Source: a virus. Taken from it: a stretch of DNA of 57,606 nt. Position 1 is the stretch's first letter. Each line of letters begins with the position of its first letter. Made by a program: the position numbers and the translations under genes. The stretch spans positions 1 through 57,606 of IMG/VR virus record IMGVR_UViG_3300037842_000445; one strand, 5' to 3'. Below are positions 13,953-22,106 of the stretch, in pieces. The notes under the pieces are model-generated. The model saw only the letters and a list, made by a program, of their open reading frames with translations. It ran no database searches and was not told the origin of the DNA.

Positions 13953-14222
13953 CTAGTTACTAACGGAAAGGGCGGTCTTAGCATAGGCATACTCACCCAG
14001 AATGTGACATGCCCACTGAAGGTCTCCATCAACCAATACCTCACGCATCGAGTCAGGAATGTCCTGAAAGCCGTTAATACAACGTGCGGCAGCAATTCTA
14101 CGACCCTTTTTCTTACTGAACTGGTCAAACTCGCTACACAGAGACATACCAACGTTGCCCTGATACTCAGCGATAGTAGCGAATGGATGACCGTCGTCGT
14201 CTCTCAGATGAGTGAACTTCAT
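13953..14222 (-). CDS. hypothetical 89-residue protein
   Basis: MKFTHLRDDDGHPFATIAEY, then strand GNVGMSLCSEFDQFSKKKGR and a helical end. AAGAAAGAG ribosome site. Between ligase and phosphoesterase, so possibly part of a DNA-metabolism operon. Family not recognised. Confidence 0.68.
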   Translation of the reverse strand: MKFTHLRDDDGHPFATIAEYQGNVGMSLCSEFDQFSKKKGRRIAAARCINGFQDIPDSMREVLVDGDLQWACHILGEYAYAKTALSVSN

Positions 14223-14245
14223 TTCAATCTCTTTCTTTAAAGTGG

Positions 14246-15358
14246 TTATTCATAATCTCTAATACAAACCCCAACGGGGAATCTTGGTACAGGGTTTTCA
14301 CTGGTTGTCCAGTCGAAAAACTTTACTGTTAACATCTTACCAGTGAGTAGTCCCGCCTGAAAGTCGGTCCAATATTGCTCACGTTGAGCCTCTGTTCCCA
14401 CTGGTTTAACTCCAAACTCTGTTCCGTCATCTGTCTTACAGATAAAAGTACACTGTTTGTGCATCTTACCCTTATTCCGGGCGGCATTCACTATCTCGAA
14501 CTCTTGATCCTTAAAAGATTTGTACTTCTGAAGATCGGGCGTTCTCCTGTTAGGCTGGTATCCACCTTTGGCGTTGCGGATCATAGTACCTTCGTAGCCA
14601 CGCTCTAAGAACTCAGCATTTCGTTCTACCACATCCTCAAAAGTGCCCACAGACACAGTCTCAACAACATGAATAACATCACAAGAGAACTGATCTAGGT
14701 GAAATAGTTCTTGGGATCTGTCATCAAAGTCTCTCGCTTCTGACACATAGTCATAACAATGAAACTGTACTAAATGAGTGCTTTCCTTAGGTTTGTCACG
14801 TTTAATAGCTGAGACCAGACTTTGAAAGTCGTCTTTGAAGTCATGGTTATATAATTCCCCATCAAGAGTAAATGACCCTACTGATGACCACTGAGATGTT
14901 AATTCTCTTACGGCATCAGCGATATGACCTAACGACTGAAACTCTTTTCCAGTACGACTTTTTAGTGTAACGCGGTCGCCATCCACATGAATGAAACAGC
15001 GAATACCATCCAGTTTAGGTTGAACGAATGCTGGATAGTTGATCTTATGACCATGTTTGTCGTAAGATTGTGCTAACATAGGCATCAAGGGTTTGTCTGT
15101 AGGTATGTCCACAGAATAACCACTACGGTCACGCTTTTTGTGCCAGAGGCTTAGAGCCTCCAACTCAGCCTGCTCTGCGTCTGACGTAGCGTTAGCACGT
15201 CCCACATTTTTACCATGACAAATGGTGCTCACCTCTTGCATTTTGCCACCATGAATACCATGAGTCTGACAGTAACCGTGTACGTCACCATCACTGAACA
15301 CGCGAATGCTCCACTCACGGATCTTGCTCTTACTATCCATCTTGTATAAACTGTCCAC
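14246..15358 (-). CDS. ATP-dependent DNA ligase with WGR-like N-terminus
   Basis: GTG at 15358 is favoured by the AGAAGGG upstream; an ATG follows six codons later. Residues about 13-82 look like a WGR domain (REWSIRVF..., GRANATSDAEQAELEAL, KKRDRSGY). The ligase core follows: motif I QPKLDGIR with the adenylated Lys115, SRTGKEF, LDGELYN, EGTMIRN and LQKYKSF, then an OB-fold end. It seals nicks during replication and repair. WGR domains bind DNA in PARPs and in some phage ligases. 370 residues; appears intact. Confidence 0.92.
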   Translation of the reverse strand: MDSLYKMDSKSKIREWSIRVFSDGDVHGYCQTHGIHGGKMQEVSTICHGKNVGRANATSDAEQAELEALSLWHKKRDRSGYSVDIPTDKPLMPMLAQSYDKHGHKINYPAFVQPKLDGIRCFIHVDGDRVTLKSRTGKEFQSLGHIADAVRELTSQWSSVGSFTLDGELYNHDFKDDFQSLVSAIKRDKPKESTHLVQFHCYDYVSEARDFDDRSQELFHLDQFSCDVIHVVETVSVGTFEDVVERNAEFLERGYEGTMIRNAKGGYQPNRRTPDLQKYKSFKDQEFEIVNAARNKGKMHKQCTFICKTDDGTEFGVKPVGTEAQREQYWTDFQAGLLTGKMLTVKFFDWTTSENPVPRFPVGVCIRDYE

Positions 15359-15394
15359 TTTTAACCCTTCTGTTTGAGTCTCGCTTACTCCCCC

Positions 15395-15422
15395 ATTATA
15401 GTCTATTATCGGTTGTTGTCAA
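15395..15422 (-). promoter_or_regulatory. sigma70 promoter for DNA ligase
   Basis: TTGACA, 16 bp with CCGATAA, TATAAT, placed about 40 bases before the ligase start. Confidence 0.88.
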
Positions 15423-15433
15423 GTGTTACTCCA

Positions 15434-15463
15434 TAAAAAAAGCCCATCTTTTTCAAGATAGGC
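15434..15463 (-). terminator. intrinsic terminator
   Basis: Minus-strand hairpin GCCTATCTT-gaaa-AAGATGGGC followed by seven T. It ends the transcript from the right just before the ligase promoter. Confidence 0.88.
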
Positions 15464-15471
15464 CAAGAAAG

Positions 15472-15510
15472 CAGGGATGGAGGGACTCGAACCCTACCCT
15501 CTATTTTGTG
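15472..15510 (-). pseudogene. tRNA 3' fragment
   Basis: The minus strand reads AGGGTTCGAGTCCCT followed by CCATCCCTG, a T arm and 3' acceptor strand. No 5' half is found. It sits directly upstream of the intrinsic terminator. Either a remnant of a deleted tRNA gene or a captured tRNA 3' end. Confidence 0.5.
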
Positions 15511-15512
15511 TA

Positions 15513-15755
15513 CTAATCACGGTTTATTTCCCAGTTCAATTCCAAAACGTCACAAAGGTCACAAATCTTACTCTTGGAGTAGTCGTTCAGAACTACCGTT
15601 CCATTGATTCTGAGCATTCTCTGGCTGCCCTCATACCACGATACAGACACTACACAGCGTTCGTTAGCAGCAACAACCCAACAATATCCCATGTTAATCC
15701 GTTGTCTAACGAAGTGTCGGTCTAACCACTCTTCTGGGTCTTCATTGTCATCCAT
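15513..15755 (-). CDS. hypothetical 80-residue protein
   Basis: Start taken as the ATG (MDDNEDPEEWLDRHFVRQRI) that overlaps the stop of the 22-residue frame before it. Includes CWVVAANERCVVSVSWYEG and a CDLC pair. Function unknown. Confidence 0.6.
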   Translation of the reverse strand: MDDNEDPEEWLDRHFVRQRINMGYCWVVAANERCVVSVSWYEGSQRMLRINGTVVLNDYSKSKICDLCDVLELNWEINRD

Positions 15756-15816
15756 TTGTTTTATTGATCCTCTTAACGACGCTTGGATCTGGACCCTCAT
15801 CAATTATTCTTACCAT
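15748..15816 (-). pseudogene. truncated N-terminus of a phage zinc-ribbon-type protein
   Basis: After a GGGAGATAATC ribosome site, the frame MVRIIDEGPDPSVVKRINKT stops after 22 residues. The opening MVRIIDEGPDPSVVK matches the start, as I recall it, of a widespread small phage protein that continues into a CxxC zinc ribbon. Here the zinc part is missing and a different gene begins in an overlapping frame. Confidence 0.55.
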
Positions 15817-15818
15817 GA

Positions 15819-15947
15819 TTATCTCCCGCAGCGACAGCACTTACCAACCCCGGTAACCACTATCTTGTTATGTTTAATATCCACATGCTGGACGGCGTAC
15901 TTACACCCAATGAGACTACATAGGGTTTTCTTCAGAAACGCTTTCAT
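15819..15947 (-). CDS. hypothetical 42-residue Cys-rich protein
   Basis: MKAFLKKTLCSLIGCKYAVQ, ending KCCRCGR; a GGGAGCCAGGG ribosome site supports the start. The cysteine cluster suggests metal binding. A longer in-frame reading has no ribosome site. Confidence 0.6.
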   Translation of the reverse strand: MKAFLKKTLCSLIGCKYAVQHVDIKHNKIVVTGVGKCCRCGR

Positions 15948-15981
15948 CCCTGGCTCCCGTGCGGTTGGCGATGTTGAAGGT

Positions 15982-16356
15982 TCAGGCAAGACAGAACTCA
16001 TAAACCCGCCTGAACATGTAAAAGAAATCCTCGCCAACGATCTTTCCGTCAGCATAGAAACTTAGGTAGAACAATAAGAAACACTGGAAAATAAACACTG
16101 GCACAATAGCGATGTAGTATTTGGAGTACACAAGCCTGACCATAATGACTGTGGCGATGAGGGTTCCCAACGCTTTCAGTGCGACCAATCCCGCCACGCC
16201 TAATTCTTTGATGATCATCAGGGCTATAGGGTTCTGTTCTTCCTCTTCCAGAGTGTCAATAGTAATACAACATAAAACGTTATCGTATGCTGAGATGACC
16301 CCAATAGAGAAGATCATGAACAGTAGTGTAAGCCTTACTGGTCTCGGTTGGAGCAT
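15982..16356 (-). CDS. three-helix membrane protein
   Basis: 124 residues with membrane helices near 8-24, 52-73 and 79-101. The segment QNPIALMIIKELGVAGLVAL resembles the NP...K pattern of DUF5658-type membrane proteins. It overlaps the upstream coiled-coil gene, suggesting a shared envelope role. Confidence 0.7.
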   Translation of the reverse strand: MLQPRPVRLTLLFMIFSIGVISAYDNVLCCITIDTLEEEEQNPIALMIIKELGVAGLVALKALGTLIATVIMVRLVYSKYYIAIVPVFIFQCFLLFYLSFYADGKIVGEDFFYMFRRVYEFCLA

Positions 16357-16520
16357 GAGTCACGCTTCCTCTCAAGGGCTTGTAGTTGGGCCTGTAGGCT
16401 CTTGATGGTCGTCATGTGAACATCCACCGTCTGCCGGAAGAATGCCCTCTCAGCCTCTCTCTCGTGATACTCAATCGCCATCGTCAACTGTTGTATTAGG
16501 TGATCTGAGTTCTTCTTCAT
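16335..16520 (-). CDS. small coiled-coil protein
   Basis: MKKNSDHLIQQLTMAIEYHE continues as one long amphipathic helix with Gln/Leu repeats and a basic end (LERKRDSCSNRD). Overlaps the downstream membrane-protein gene by 22 bases. Unknown function. Confidence 0.65.
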   Translation of the reverse strand: MKKNSDHLIQQLTMAIEYHEREAERAFFRQTVDVHMTTIKSLQAQLQALERKRDSCSNRDQ

Positions 16521-16534
16521 AATGCCCTCATTAA

Positions 16535-16573
16535 AAGAAAAAGGGGACAGGCAGCATAAGCAACCTGCCCCCT
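16535..16573 (-). terminator. intrinsic terminator after rIIB
   Basis: Minus-strand hairpin GGGGCAGG...CCTGTCCCC followed by TTTTTCTTTT, 35 bases past the rIIB stop. Confidence 0.88.
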
Positions 16574-16607
16574 AAGAGTCTAATCAACCACGATTAGGTT
16601 TCCTTGT

Positions 16608-17477
16608 TTACCACTGCCCCATTGGGATATCATCATCCTCATCTTCGTCGAAGACAATGTCGTCATAGTCGTCGTCATCCTCGTAGTACTCTTCATCCTC
16701 CTCGAAGACTTCAGACTCGATCAGTTCCTTGGCGATACCGATGACTTCATAACTGCTGACCCTGATCTTCTGACAGTTACAGTCACTAGGTACGCTGACG
16801 ATATCAGCAGGGCTGAACTTAACCAGAACTACCGCACCACCGTAACCAGCCCAACCCTCTGCGTACTCGTAAGTACCAATGTGGAGACCACCTGAGCAAC
16901 CCTGAGTATGGTCATCGCAGACCTGACGGCGAGGCATGTGGTTCACGTCACCGACTTGATTCCGAAAGGAATTGCCAGTGTACTTGTCAACCATACAGCC
17001 TTCCAGTAGTTGGCGGTTCAGCTTGTCCTGACGGGCCTCGCCACGGTAGATGGCAACACCCTTGTAGCCAACCATACAACCGTCCTCAGTGATAGGTAGA
17101 CCCTTGTGAGAGGACCACTCGTAGGATTCCTGAACCGCACGTTGAGACACGTTGGAGTACAGGTTATCAAGGTAACGCAGCATGGGCTTGTGATCCCACC
17201 CACTTTTGATCATGTCAATGATCCGCTGGGTAGGCTGGCTGGCAACCTGCTCGTTGTCACCAAACCATAGGTAACCATCACGAATGGTGAAATTACCCTC
17301 ACTCCAGTCCTCAATCACGGTTCCAACATCGAAGACCTCCAAGAAGCTATCCTCATCAGAACACTTGACACACTCTACCAACTGATCGTATTCAGGGTGA
17401 GTAGGGTCGAACTGAAAGGGTTTGCCATCGAGGATGACGGTCCAGAAATTGTTGTTGTCTTTGATGTGACTCAGCAT
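16608..17477 (-). CDS. rIIB: rIIB-like protein
   Basis: The ATG at 17475-17477 follows AAGGAAAG; the earlier in-frame ATG overlaps the -10 box and is rejected. 289 residues resembling T4 rIIB: YSNVSQRAVQESYEW, GLPITEDGCMVGYKGV, GCMVDKYTGNSF, GLHIGTYEYA and VKFSPADIVSVPSDC, then a highly acidic tail. rIIB acts with rIIA at the membrane in lysis timing and phage exclusion. Here rIIA lies just upstream, as in T4. Confidence 0.88.
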   Translation of the reverse strand: MLSHIKDNNNFWTVILDGKPFQFDPTHPEYDQLVECVKCSDEDSFLEVFDVGTVIEDWSEGNFTIRDGYLWFGDNEQVASQPTQRIIDMIKSGWDHKPMLRYLDNLYSNVSQRAVQESYEWSSHKGLPITEDGCMVGYKGVAIYRGEARQDKLNRQLLEGCMVDKYTGNSFRNQVGDVNHMPRRQVCDDHTQGCSGGLHIGTYEYAEGWAGYGGAVVLVKFSPADIVSVPSDCNCQKIRVSSYEVIGIAKELIESEVFEEDEEYYEDDDDYDDIVFDEDEDDDIPMGQW

Positions 17478-17520
17478 TTTTAACTTTCCTTGGTTGAAGA
17501 AGACTCGTATCGTTTCACCC

Positions 17521-17548
17521 ATTATAGTCTAATATCGACAGAAGTCAA
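17521..17548 (-). promoter_or_regulatory. sigma70 promoter for rIIB
   Basis: TTGACT, 16 bp with TCGATA, TATAAT, about 45 bases before the rIIB start. Confidence 0.85.
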
Positions 17549-17572
17549 TGGGTAATACACTATTTTTGTGAA

Positions 17573-17893
17573 TTAAAGGGTTTTATCCGAAAGAACAGAG
17601 AATTCGCGGTCATAACACACGAAGAAACTCTTGAGAATATAGTGACTATCACAGAAACTGTCGGCTGAACTATCTTTTGCCCACAAGTTAATGCGATAGC
17701 GTTCCACCTCACCCTTACTCCACAGGTGTCCTTTAGCTACCCGATTCACCTTCGCGGACTCTTCGGGAGTTAACTTTTCCTCAAGGAATGTTGACAACAC
17801 TTCACTTGGGATGACTGGTCCCTCATCTTCCTTGACAGGCTTCTTATCTTCACGGGTTTTTGATCTGATTTTCTCGTCATGAGCCAGCGGCAT
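17573..17893 (-). CDS. hypothetical 106-residue protein
   Basis: MPLAHDEKIRSKTREDKKPV, then a helical SEVLSTFLEEKLTPEESAKV and a VERYRINLWAKD strand. Between rIIA and rIIB; T4 has no such gene here. Basic N-terminus; function unknown. Confidence 0.68.
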   Translation of the reverse strand: MPLAHDEKIRSKTREDKKPVKEDEGPVIPSEVLSTFLEEKLTPEESAKVNRVAKGHLWSKGEVERYRINLWAKDSSADSFCDSHYILKSFFVCYDREFSVLSDKTL

Positions 17894-17920
17894 TGTATTA
17901 TCTCCTGATTAGTGGTTGAA

Positions 17921-17946
17921 AGAGACGCCCCCACTAAGGGGGCGTC
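17921..17946 (-). terminator. hairpin after rIIA
   Basis: Perfect stem GACGCCCCC/GGGGGCGTC with loop TTAGT, 13 bases past the rIIA stop, followed on the minus strand by TCTTTC. The T-run is weak, so it may be a processing or stabilising hairpin. Confidence 0.65.
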
Positions 17947-17958
17947 GTATCGAGTCGT

Positions 17959-19860
17959 CTACTTGACCGTCGCATCGATGTAGCGAGCTACCTTCTGCTT
18001 TGCGTTGGAAATATCCCAGTTACTCAGCAGTGTCAGCATCTCATACTTCACGAAGAACGCATCCATCCACGCTTGTAGGGTATGGTCTTCCTTGATATTA
18101 CCCTTGATACCCAAACGTTTACAGATCCCGGAGATCTTGTCATTCTTACTGGTATCACGCATATTGGTGAATTCATCCAGTTCATCACTGCCCATGAATT
18201 TCTCAATATGTGACAGAGTAGATGTCTGTTCCTTATCGAACTTGTAATAAGTCGTAGGCTTAATCTTCTCATACTCACGTTTAGCAAAATCACGTAGTGT
18301 GATAAACTTCCCACTCTTGAAAGCGGCAGTCTTAGTGAAAGCCGTCTTCAATCCAAGCACCTTAGGTGTGGTGATACCACATTCCTTCATAGTTTTAATA
18401 CTACTGGAGATATTACTATTACATCCTTCAACGGTACAGATGTCGTTAACAGGTTTCCATCGAGAGATCTCAACGTACACAATCTCCTGACCGTTGTCAT
18501 CCAGTTCCTCTTCCAGCCAGTAACCCTCTGGACTGTAGTAGGAATACTTATCATTGAATGCAAATACCTTACACGTAGATGTAGTCCCGTTCTTGGCTTT
18601 CTTCTCAACTTTGGGAAGATCCTCCAAGTCCAACAGAACGTCCCGGTCGAGAAGTACTTCGTCAACCTGTTCGTCTGTCAGGACAACCATTTTGGTATCC
18701 CTAGACTGATCCCTCATGTGCTGCTTAATACGACCCTGCATTCTGTCTTTATGAAGGTAGTATACTACCCCATCTCCAACAGGACACGACTTAGACGTAT
18801 TTCGCTCAGTAGTTCTCCAATATCGTCCCCAGTAGACAATCTCAGTGGTAGCTTCAGGCAGAAAATAACCGTTGAGGGTATTATTATTGATCAATCGACC
18901 AATCTGTCCCCTTCTCAGTTTATCTGCCATCACCGCACGCAAGTACGGAGTAGGCTCCGCTTCCACCTTGGCGATAGCTTCCTGACCAATCTCGTCCTTG
19001 ATCTTTTCGATCTTATCCGCAATTGCTTTACGAGTCTTGTCGTCTAGCGACAGGTTCTCACGAGCAGTATCGAAGCTAATCTCACCCAGTTCAAACCTGA
19101 TCAGACCACTACAGTTGAGGGTATCGATCTCTTCAGGAATACGGTAGGCAATGTTACCCATAAGGGCGACCATACCACCCCAAGAACTGTTTAGGGAATA
19201 AAATTCCCCCTCGAAATCATACGTGTCCCGCTGATCATTACACTTACGTATAACCTCCTGATTATTAATATCGGGAGTCTCATCCCACCACTTGAAGACG
19301 TTGACGGCTTCTTGCTCGAATGTTGAGACGCGACCCTCCACATTCACCGTAACTTCCAGACCGTCAAGGGCATCGGAATCCACCTGTGACAACATAGCCA
19401 CAACGGGTTCCCGGATCTCGTTACGGTAACATGAGTACGTACTCAGCTTACCAGCCTTCCAACTCTTTACCGTGAAACTATCACATAATGAGTATGGAGA
19501 CAGACTACCAATCCCAAAACACCCAATAGTGTCGTTGTTATCACGTTTAGTGGAGATACCTACACCCGCAAAAGTACTACGGATCTCATGCTCGTACAAT
19601 CCCAGTCCGAAGTCTCGGATGGAGAACCACGGTTCCAACTGAGTGGGGAGGTGAATCTTGAACTTCACATCCTTCCTACCAGCCATAACGTGGGAGTCGT
19701 AGGCATTACAACTCAACTCACGGATGACTGCCCGCTCTTTATAGGTGTATACCTTGTCTGCGAACATATCTACAATAAAGGCAACGTCACCCACGCTGTA
19801 CGTGGAAGTCTTAAAGTCGCCCTGAATAGATACGTCTTGCTTTGGAGTTTCGAGTTTCAT
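17959..19860 (-). CDS. rIIA: rIIA-like protein with GHKL ATPase domain
   Basis: 633 residues. The N-terminal GHKL ATP-binding motifs are visible: N box RELSCNAYDSH (48-57), G1 RDFGLGL (82-88) and G2 GCFGIGSLSPYS (113-124). The rest matches the expected length and layout of T4 rIIA. rIIA is membrane-associated and acts with rIIB in lysis inhibition and superinfection exclusion. It has its own promoter at 19913 and a hairpin after the stop. Confidence 0.88.
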   Translation of the reverse strand: MKLETPKQDVSIQGDFKTSTYSVGDVAFIVDMFADKVYTYKERAVIRELSCNAYDSHVMAGRKDVKFKIHLPTQLEPWFSIRDFGLGLYEHEIRSTFAGVGISTKRDNNDTIGCFGIGSLSPYSLCDSFTVKSWKAGKLSTYSCYRNEIREPVVAMLSQVDSDALDGLEVTVNVEGRVSTFEQEAVNVFKWWDETPDINNQEVIRKCNDQRDTYDFEGEFYSLNSSWGGMVALMGNIAYRIPEEIDTLNCSGLIRFELGEISFDTARENLSLDDKTRKAIADKIEKIKDEIGQEAIAKVEAEPTPYLRAVMADKLRRGQIGRLINNNTLNGYFLPEATTEIVYWGRYWRTTERNTSKSCPVGDGVVYYLHKDRMQGRIKQHMRDQSRDTKMVVLTDEQVDEVLLDRDVLLDLEDLPKVEKKAKNGTTSTCKVFAFNDKYSYYSPEGYWLEEELDDNGQEIVYVEISRWKPVNDICTVEGCNSNISSSIKTMKECGITTPKVLGLKTAFTKTAAFKSGKFITLRDFAKREYEKIKPTTYYKFDKEQTSTLSHIEKFMGSDELDEFTNMRDTSKNDKISGICKRLGIKGNIKEDHTLQAWMDAFFVKYEMLTLLSNWDISNAKQKVARYIDATVK

Positions 19861-19912
19861 TTTGTCGTTCCTAAATGTGGTTGATTGTTTGAGCCGCGTT
19901 GCTCATGACCCA

Positions 19913-19940
19913 ATTATACATTACTTATCGTCAATGTCAA
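19913..19940 (-). promoter_or_regulatory. sigma70 promoter for rIIA
   Basis: TTGACA, 16 bp with ACGATAA, TATAAT, about 50 bases before the start. Confidence 0.88.
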
Positions 19941-19960
19941 CAGGATTCTTTAACTAATTT

Positions 19961-20272
19961 CTAAAAGAAATCATCAATGAGTTCGCCATCCCAAGGAATT
20001 AAGCGGTCAGCGATGGTAGCCGTTGGTTCTTCTTCAATGTGAATCTTCATACCAAGAAATTCTGTCAACTTATTGATGTTGTCGCCCTTCGCTCCTATCA
20101 GGATTCCCGGTCGCCGCAGCTTGATATGAACACGCTCGTCTAACATGTATGGGACTACGTCCAACTCAGTCATGTCGAGATTGCGGATTTCCTCACAGGC
20201 GTCAGGATAACACCTGCCGTGCTTTATGAAGTAGAATGCCCAAAATTTTGAGAACAGTTCTTCCCGTGTCAT
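19961..20272 (-). CDS. KH-domain RNA-binding protein
   Basis: 103 residues. The centre VHIKLRRPGILIGAKGDNIN followed by KLTEFLGMKIHI matches the KH fold with its GxxG loop (here IGAKGD), as in ribosomal protein S3. KH domains bind single-stranded RNA or DNA. A stand-alone KH protein in a phage with many structured RNAs may act on them (inference). Confidence 0.8.
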   Translation of the reverse strand: MTREELFSKFWAFYFIKHGRCYPDACEEIRNLDMTELDVVPYMLDERVHIKLRRPGILIGAKGDNINKLTEFLGMKIHIEEEPTATIADRLIPWDGELIDDFF

Positions 20273-20439
20273 GTTACGTCCTTTACTATTCTTACAGAAT
20301 CATACATATCCTGTCTTTTGTCATACTCATGCCGTGCTTCCGACATATTAAATGGTCCCCACCAATATCTCTTTGGTATCGGAGATTCGTTGTCGTCGTA
20401 TGAATAGGCAGTCGCCGTGGCGATTACGTAGTAGTCCAT
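20269..20439 (-). CDS. hypothetical 56-residue protein
   Basis: ATG at 20437-20439; the stop overlaps the start of the KH gene (ATGA). MDYYVIATATAYSYDDNESP, then a Trp-rich RYWWGPF and a helical end. Coupled to the KH gene, so possibly a partner. Confidence 0.62.
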   Translation of the reverse strand: MDYYVIATATAYSYDDNESPIPKRYWWGPFNMSEARHEYDKRQDMYDSVRIVKDVT

Positions 20440-20451
20440 TACACTGTCGCC

Positions 20452-20646
20452 CTACTTAAAAAGAAGCCACAGAATTAAACTGCCAAAGACCATCCTAGTT
20501 AACTGCACAAACCGATACACCGGATCTGTCGGTGTTGCCCCCTGCCGAAAACCATCGGTGTCGATGATCGCTGCCAATCTGATGAGTATGCCGATCACAA
20601 TAAATATGCCAACAATGTCTGTCAAAACATTTGTCATGTCATTCAT
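20452..20646 (-). CDS. small membrane protein
   Basis: Start at 20646 (MNDMTNVLTDIVGIFIVIGI). Two hydrophobic helices (about 7-25 and 46-62) separated by a polar loop with TPTDPV. 64 residues. Might be a holin-like or other envelope protein; no specific signature. Confidence 0.65.
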   Translation of the reverse strand: MNDMTNVLTDIVGIFIVIGILIRLAAIIDTDGFRQGATPTDPVYRFVQLTRMVFGSLILWLLFK

Positions 20647-20863
20647 CGTTTCCCAACCTTTCAATCATTTCCGCTCTCATGTCAGACCTGCCACGCTGGT
20701 AGATCTTGTCGCTCTTAGAGGGTCCACGGTCGATCAGGTGAGACGCAATCTGCATCAAACCCTGTGCCGCTTCATGTTCGTCCAGCCAGACCAGATCTTG
20801 AATTTGATCTTCGACCTCTTGTAAAACCCTCTGTTTCCAGTTATCGTCTCCCCACATGCTCAT
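20639..20863 (-). CDS. hypothetical 74-residue protein
   Basis: Start MSMWGDDNWKQRVLQEVEDQ after AAGGACAACAAA. Helical and acidic first half, basic second half (KIYQRGRSDMRAEMIERLG). Overlaps the membrane protein gene. Confidence 0.64.
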   Translation of the reverse strand: MSMWGDDNWKQRVLQEVEDQIQDLVWLDEHEAAQGLMQIASHLIDRGPSKSDKIYQRGRSDMRAEMIERLGNDE

Positions 20864-20944
20864 TTTGTTGTCCTTCCAAAGAAAAAGGCGACACCACACA
20901 TAAGTGTAATCTCGCCAAACGTGTGTTGTTTGCTTGACACCCCA

Positions 20945-20972
20945 ATTATACTACAAGTATCGGCAATGTCAA
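20945..20972 (-). promoter_or_regulatory. sigma70 promoter
   Basis: TTGACA, 16 bp with CCGATA, TATAAT. Confidence 0.87.
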
Positions 20973-20988
20973 GGGTAAACTTTAGAAA

Positions 20989-21402
20989 TTAATGCCAAGT
21001 TTTCATGTTTTTGAACTTTTCCAGTAATTCCTTGTCGGCTTCCAACATTTCCATTGCACGCTGATGAGTTATCTCATTATGCCTCTGCTTTCTCAGGATG
21101 CCCGCCATACGTCTTAATGTCTCTCGGTCCACCGGTTCCTCATCTTCAGCGTCTGAGGCCGCTACAGGCGACGTGGGAGCCACTGGAGCAACCTCAGGAA
21201 CAACGACAGGCTCAGGGTCAGGTTCAGCAGCAGGCTCAGGGTCAGGCTCGCCGGATACGTCATCGCTAGACTCAGGCACAATGTCAGAGCTAGCAGCAGG
21301 TTCAGGTGATACACCATCCTCAGCCACGTTTTCACTTGGGTAAAACACGTCCAAAGGCCACTCAACTTCTTCACCCGGCAGTTTAGGTCTTTCATCAGTC
21401 AT
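20989..21402 (-). CDS. acidic Pro-rich linker protein
   Basis: Start at ATG 21402 (MTDERPKLPGEEVEWPLDVF) after AAGGAG. 137 residues with a long low-complexity middle of Glu, Pro, Asp, Ala and Val (EPDPEPAAEPDPEP then VVVPEVAPVAP) and a helical basic C-terminus. Probably a flexible linker joining two binding ends. Function unknown. Confidence 0.68.
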   Translation of the reverse strand: MTDERPKLPGEEVEWPLDVFYPSENVAEDGVSPEPAASSDIVPESSDDVSGEPDPEPAAEPDPEPVVVPEVAPVAPTSPVAASDAEDEEPVDRETLRRMAGILRKQRHNEITHQRAMEMLEADKELLEKFKNMKTWH

Positions 21403-21412
21403 CTTTAACTCC

Positions 21413-21841
21413 TTAATAGTTAATCCACTCTTGTAATAGGGCGGAATCTTGGGATAGAATTTTACCGGCATCTTTTTGGGAAATGCCGTGAGTTTTCCCA
21501 TATCGAATTTCGGCAACACGTCTCTTTTCAGCGGTCACCTCATTAAGTTCCCGTGTTACATTCTTAACCTCCGCGTTGATCTTCGCCACGGATGATGGTT
21601 CCCTCTGCTTCCAGAAGTTGTGTTCTCCGATCATTGTTATATCCTCACTAAAGTCTTCATCTTCAAATAATTGAGCAGTGTTAATCCAACTCTTGATCAG
21701 ATCCTCGTCAGTTCTGGGATCTTCAGGATAACCCTCAGTGATCTTTGACAGTGTGATTCCGCCTGATGGACCAAATGGATCTTCACCACTCAGCAGCTTC
21801 TTACGCTCGGCGTCGTCGTTGTTATTAACTATCTCAGTCAT
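21413..21841 (-). CDS. hypothetical 142-residue protein
   Basis: MTEIVNNNDDAERKKLLSGE, then DPFGPSGGITLSKITEGYPE and a helical C-terminal half with Glu/Lys repeats. Middle gene of a three-gene operon. Family not recognised. Confidence 0.67.
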   Translation of the reverse strand: MTEIVNNNDDAERKKLLSGEDPFGPSGGITLSKITEGYPEDPRTDEDLIKSWINTAQLFEDEDFSEDITMIGEHNFWKQREPSSVAKINAEVKNVTRELNEVTAEKRRVAEIRYGKTHGISQKDAGKILSQDSALLQEWINY

Positions 21842-21845
21842 TTAT

Positions 21846-22106
21846 TCACCCTTTGTTTTTGTACCAAGAAAATACGTTGTTCAACCACTTCTTACGCTCT
21901 TTACAGTTACACTCGGCCAGCTTGAAGAAAGCCTTGAATCTCTCTTCTGTCACCCCAAACTTATTAAGGGTAGCCTCTACTACATCACCCAAACCTACAA
22001 TTTCCTGCTCTGTTGAGTTATGGGTAAGACCCTGTTCTTTGAGCGAATCGATAACTGGCTGCATTTCTTTCTTGATTTGGTCATTATCGGCCTCGTTAAA
22101 AGGCAT
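21846..22106 (-). CDS. hypothetical protein with CxC motif
   Basis: 86 residues: MPFNEADNDQIKKEMQPVID and a C-terminal FFKLAECNCKERKKWLN. The CxCxxRxxWLN ending recurs in small proteins of many phages as I recall them; its role is unknown. Confidence 0.7.
   Translation of the reverse strand: MPFNEADNDQIKKEMQPVIDSLKEQGLTHNSTEQEIVGLGDVVEATLNKFGVTEERFKAFFKLAECNCKERKKWLNNVFSWYKNKG

Noticed and set aside
18048-18665. Secondary frames inside rIIA
   Set aside because: Shadows of the rIIA coding sequence; no ribosome sites and Ser/Arg-rich nonsense composition.
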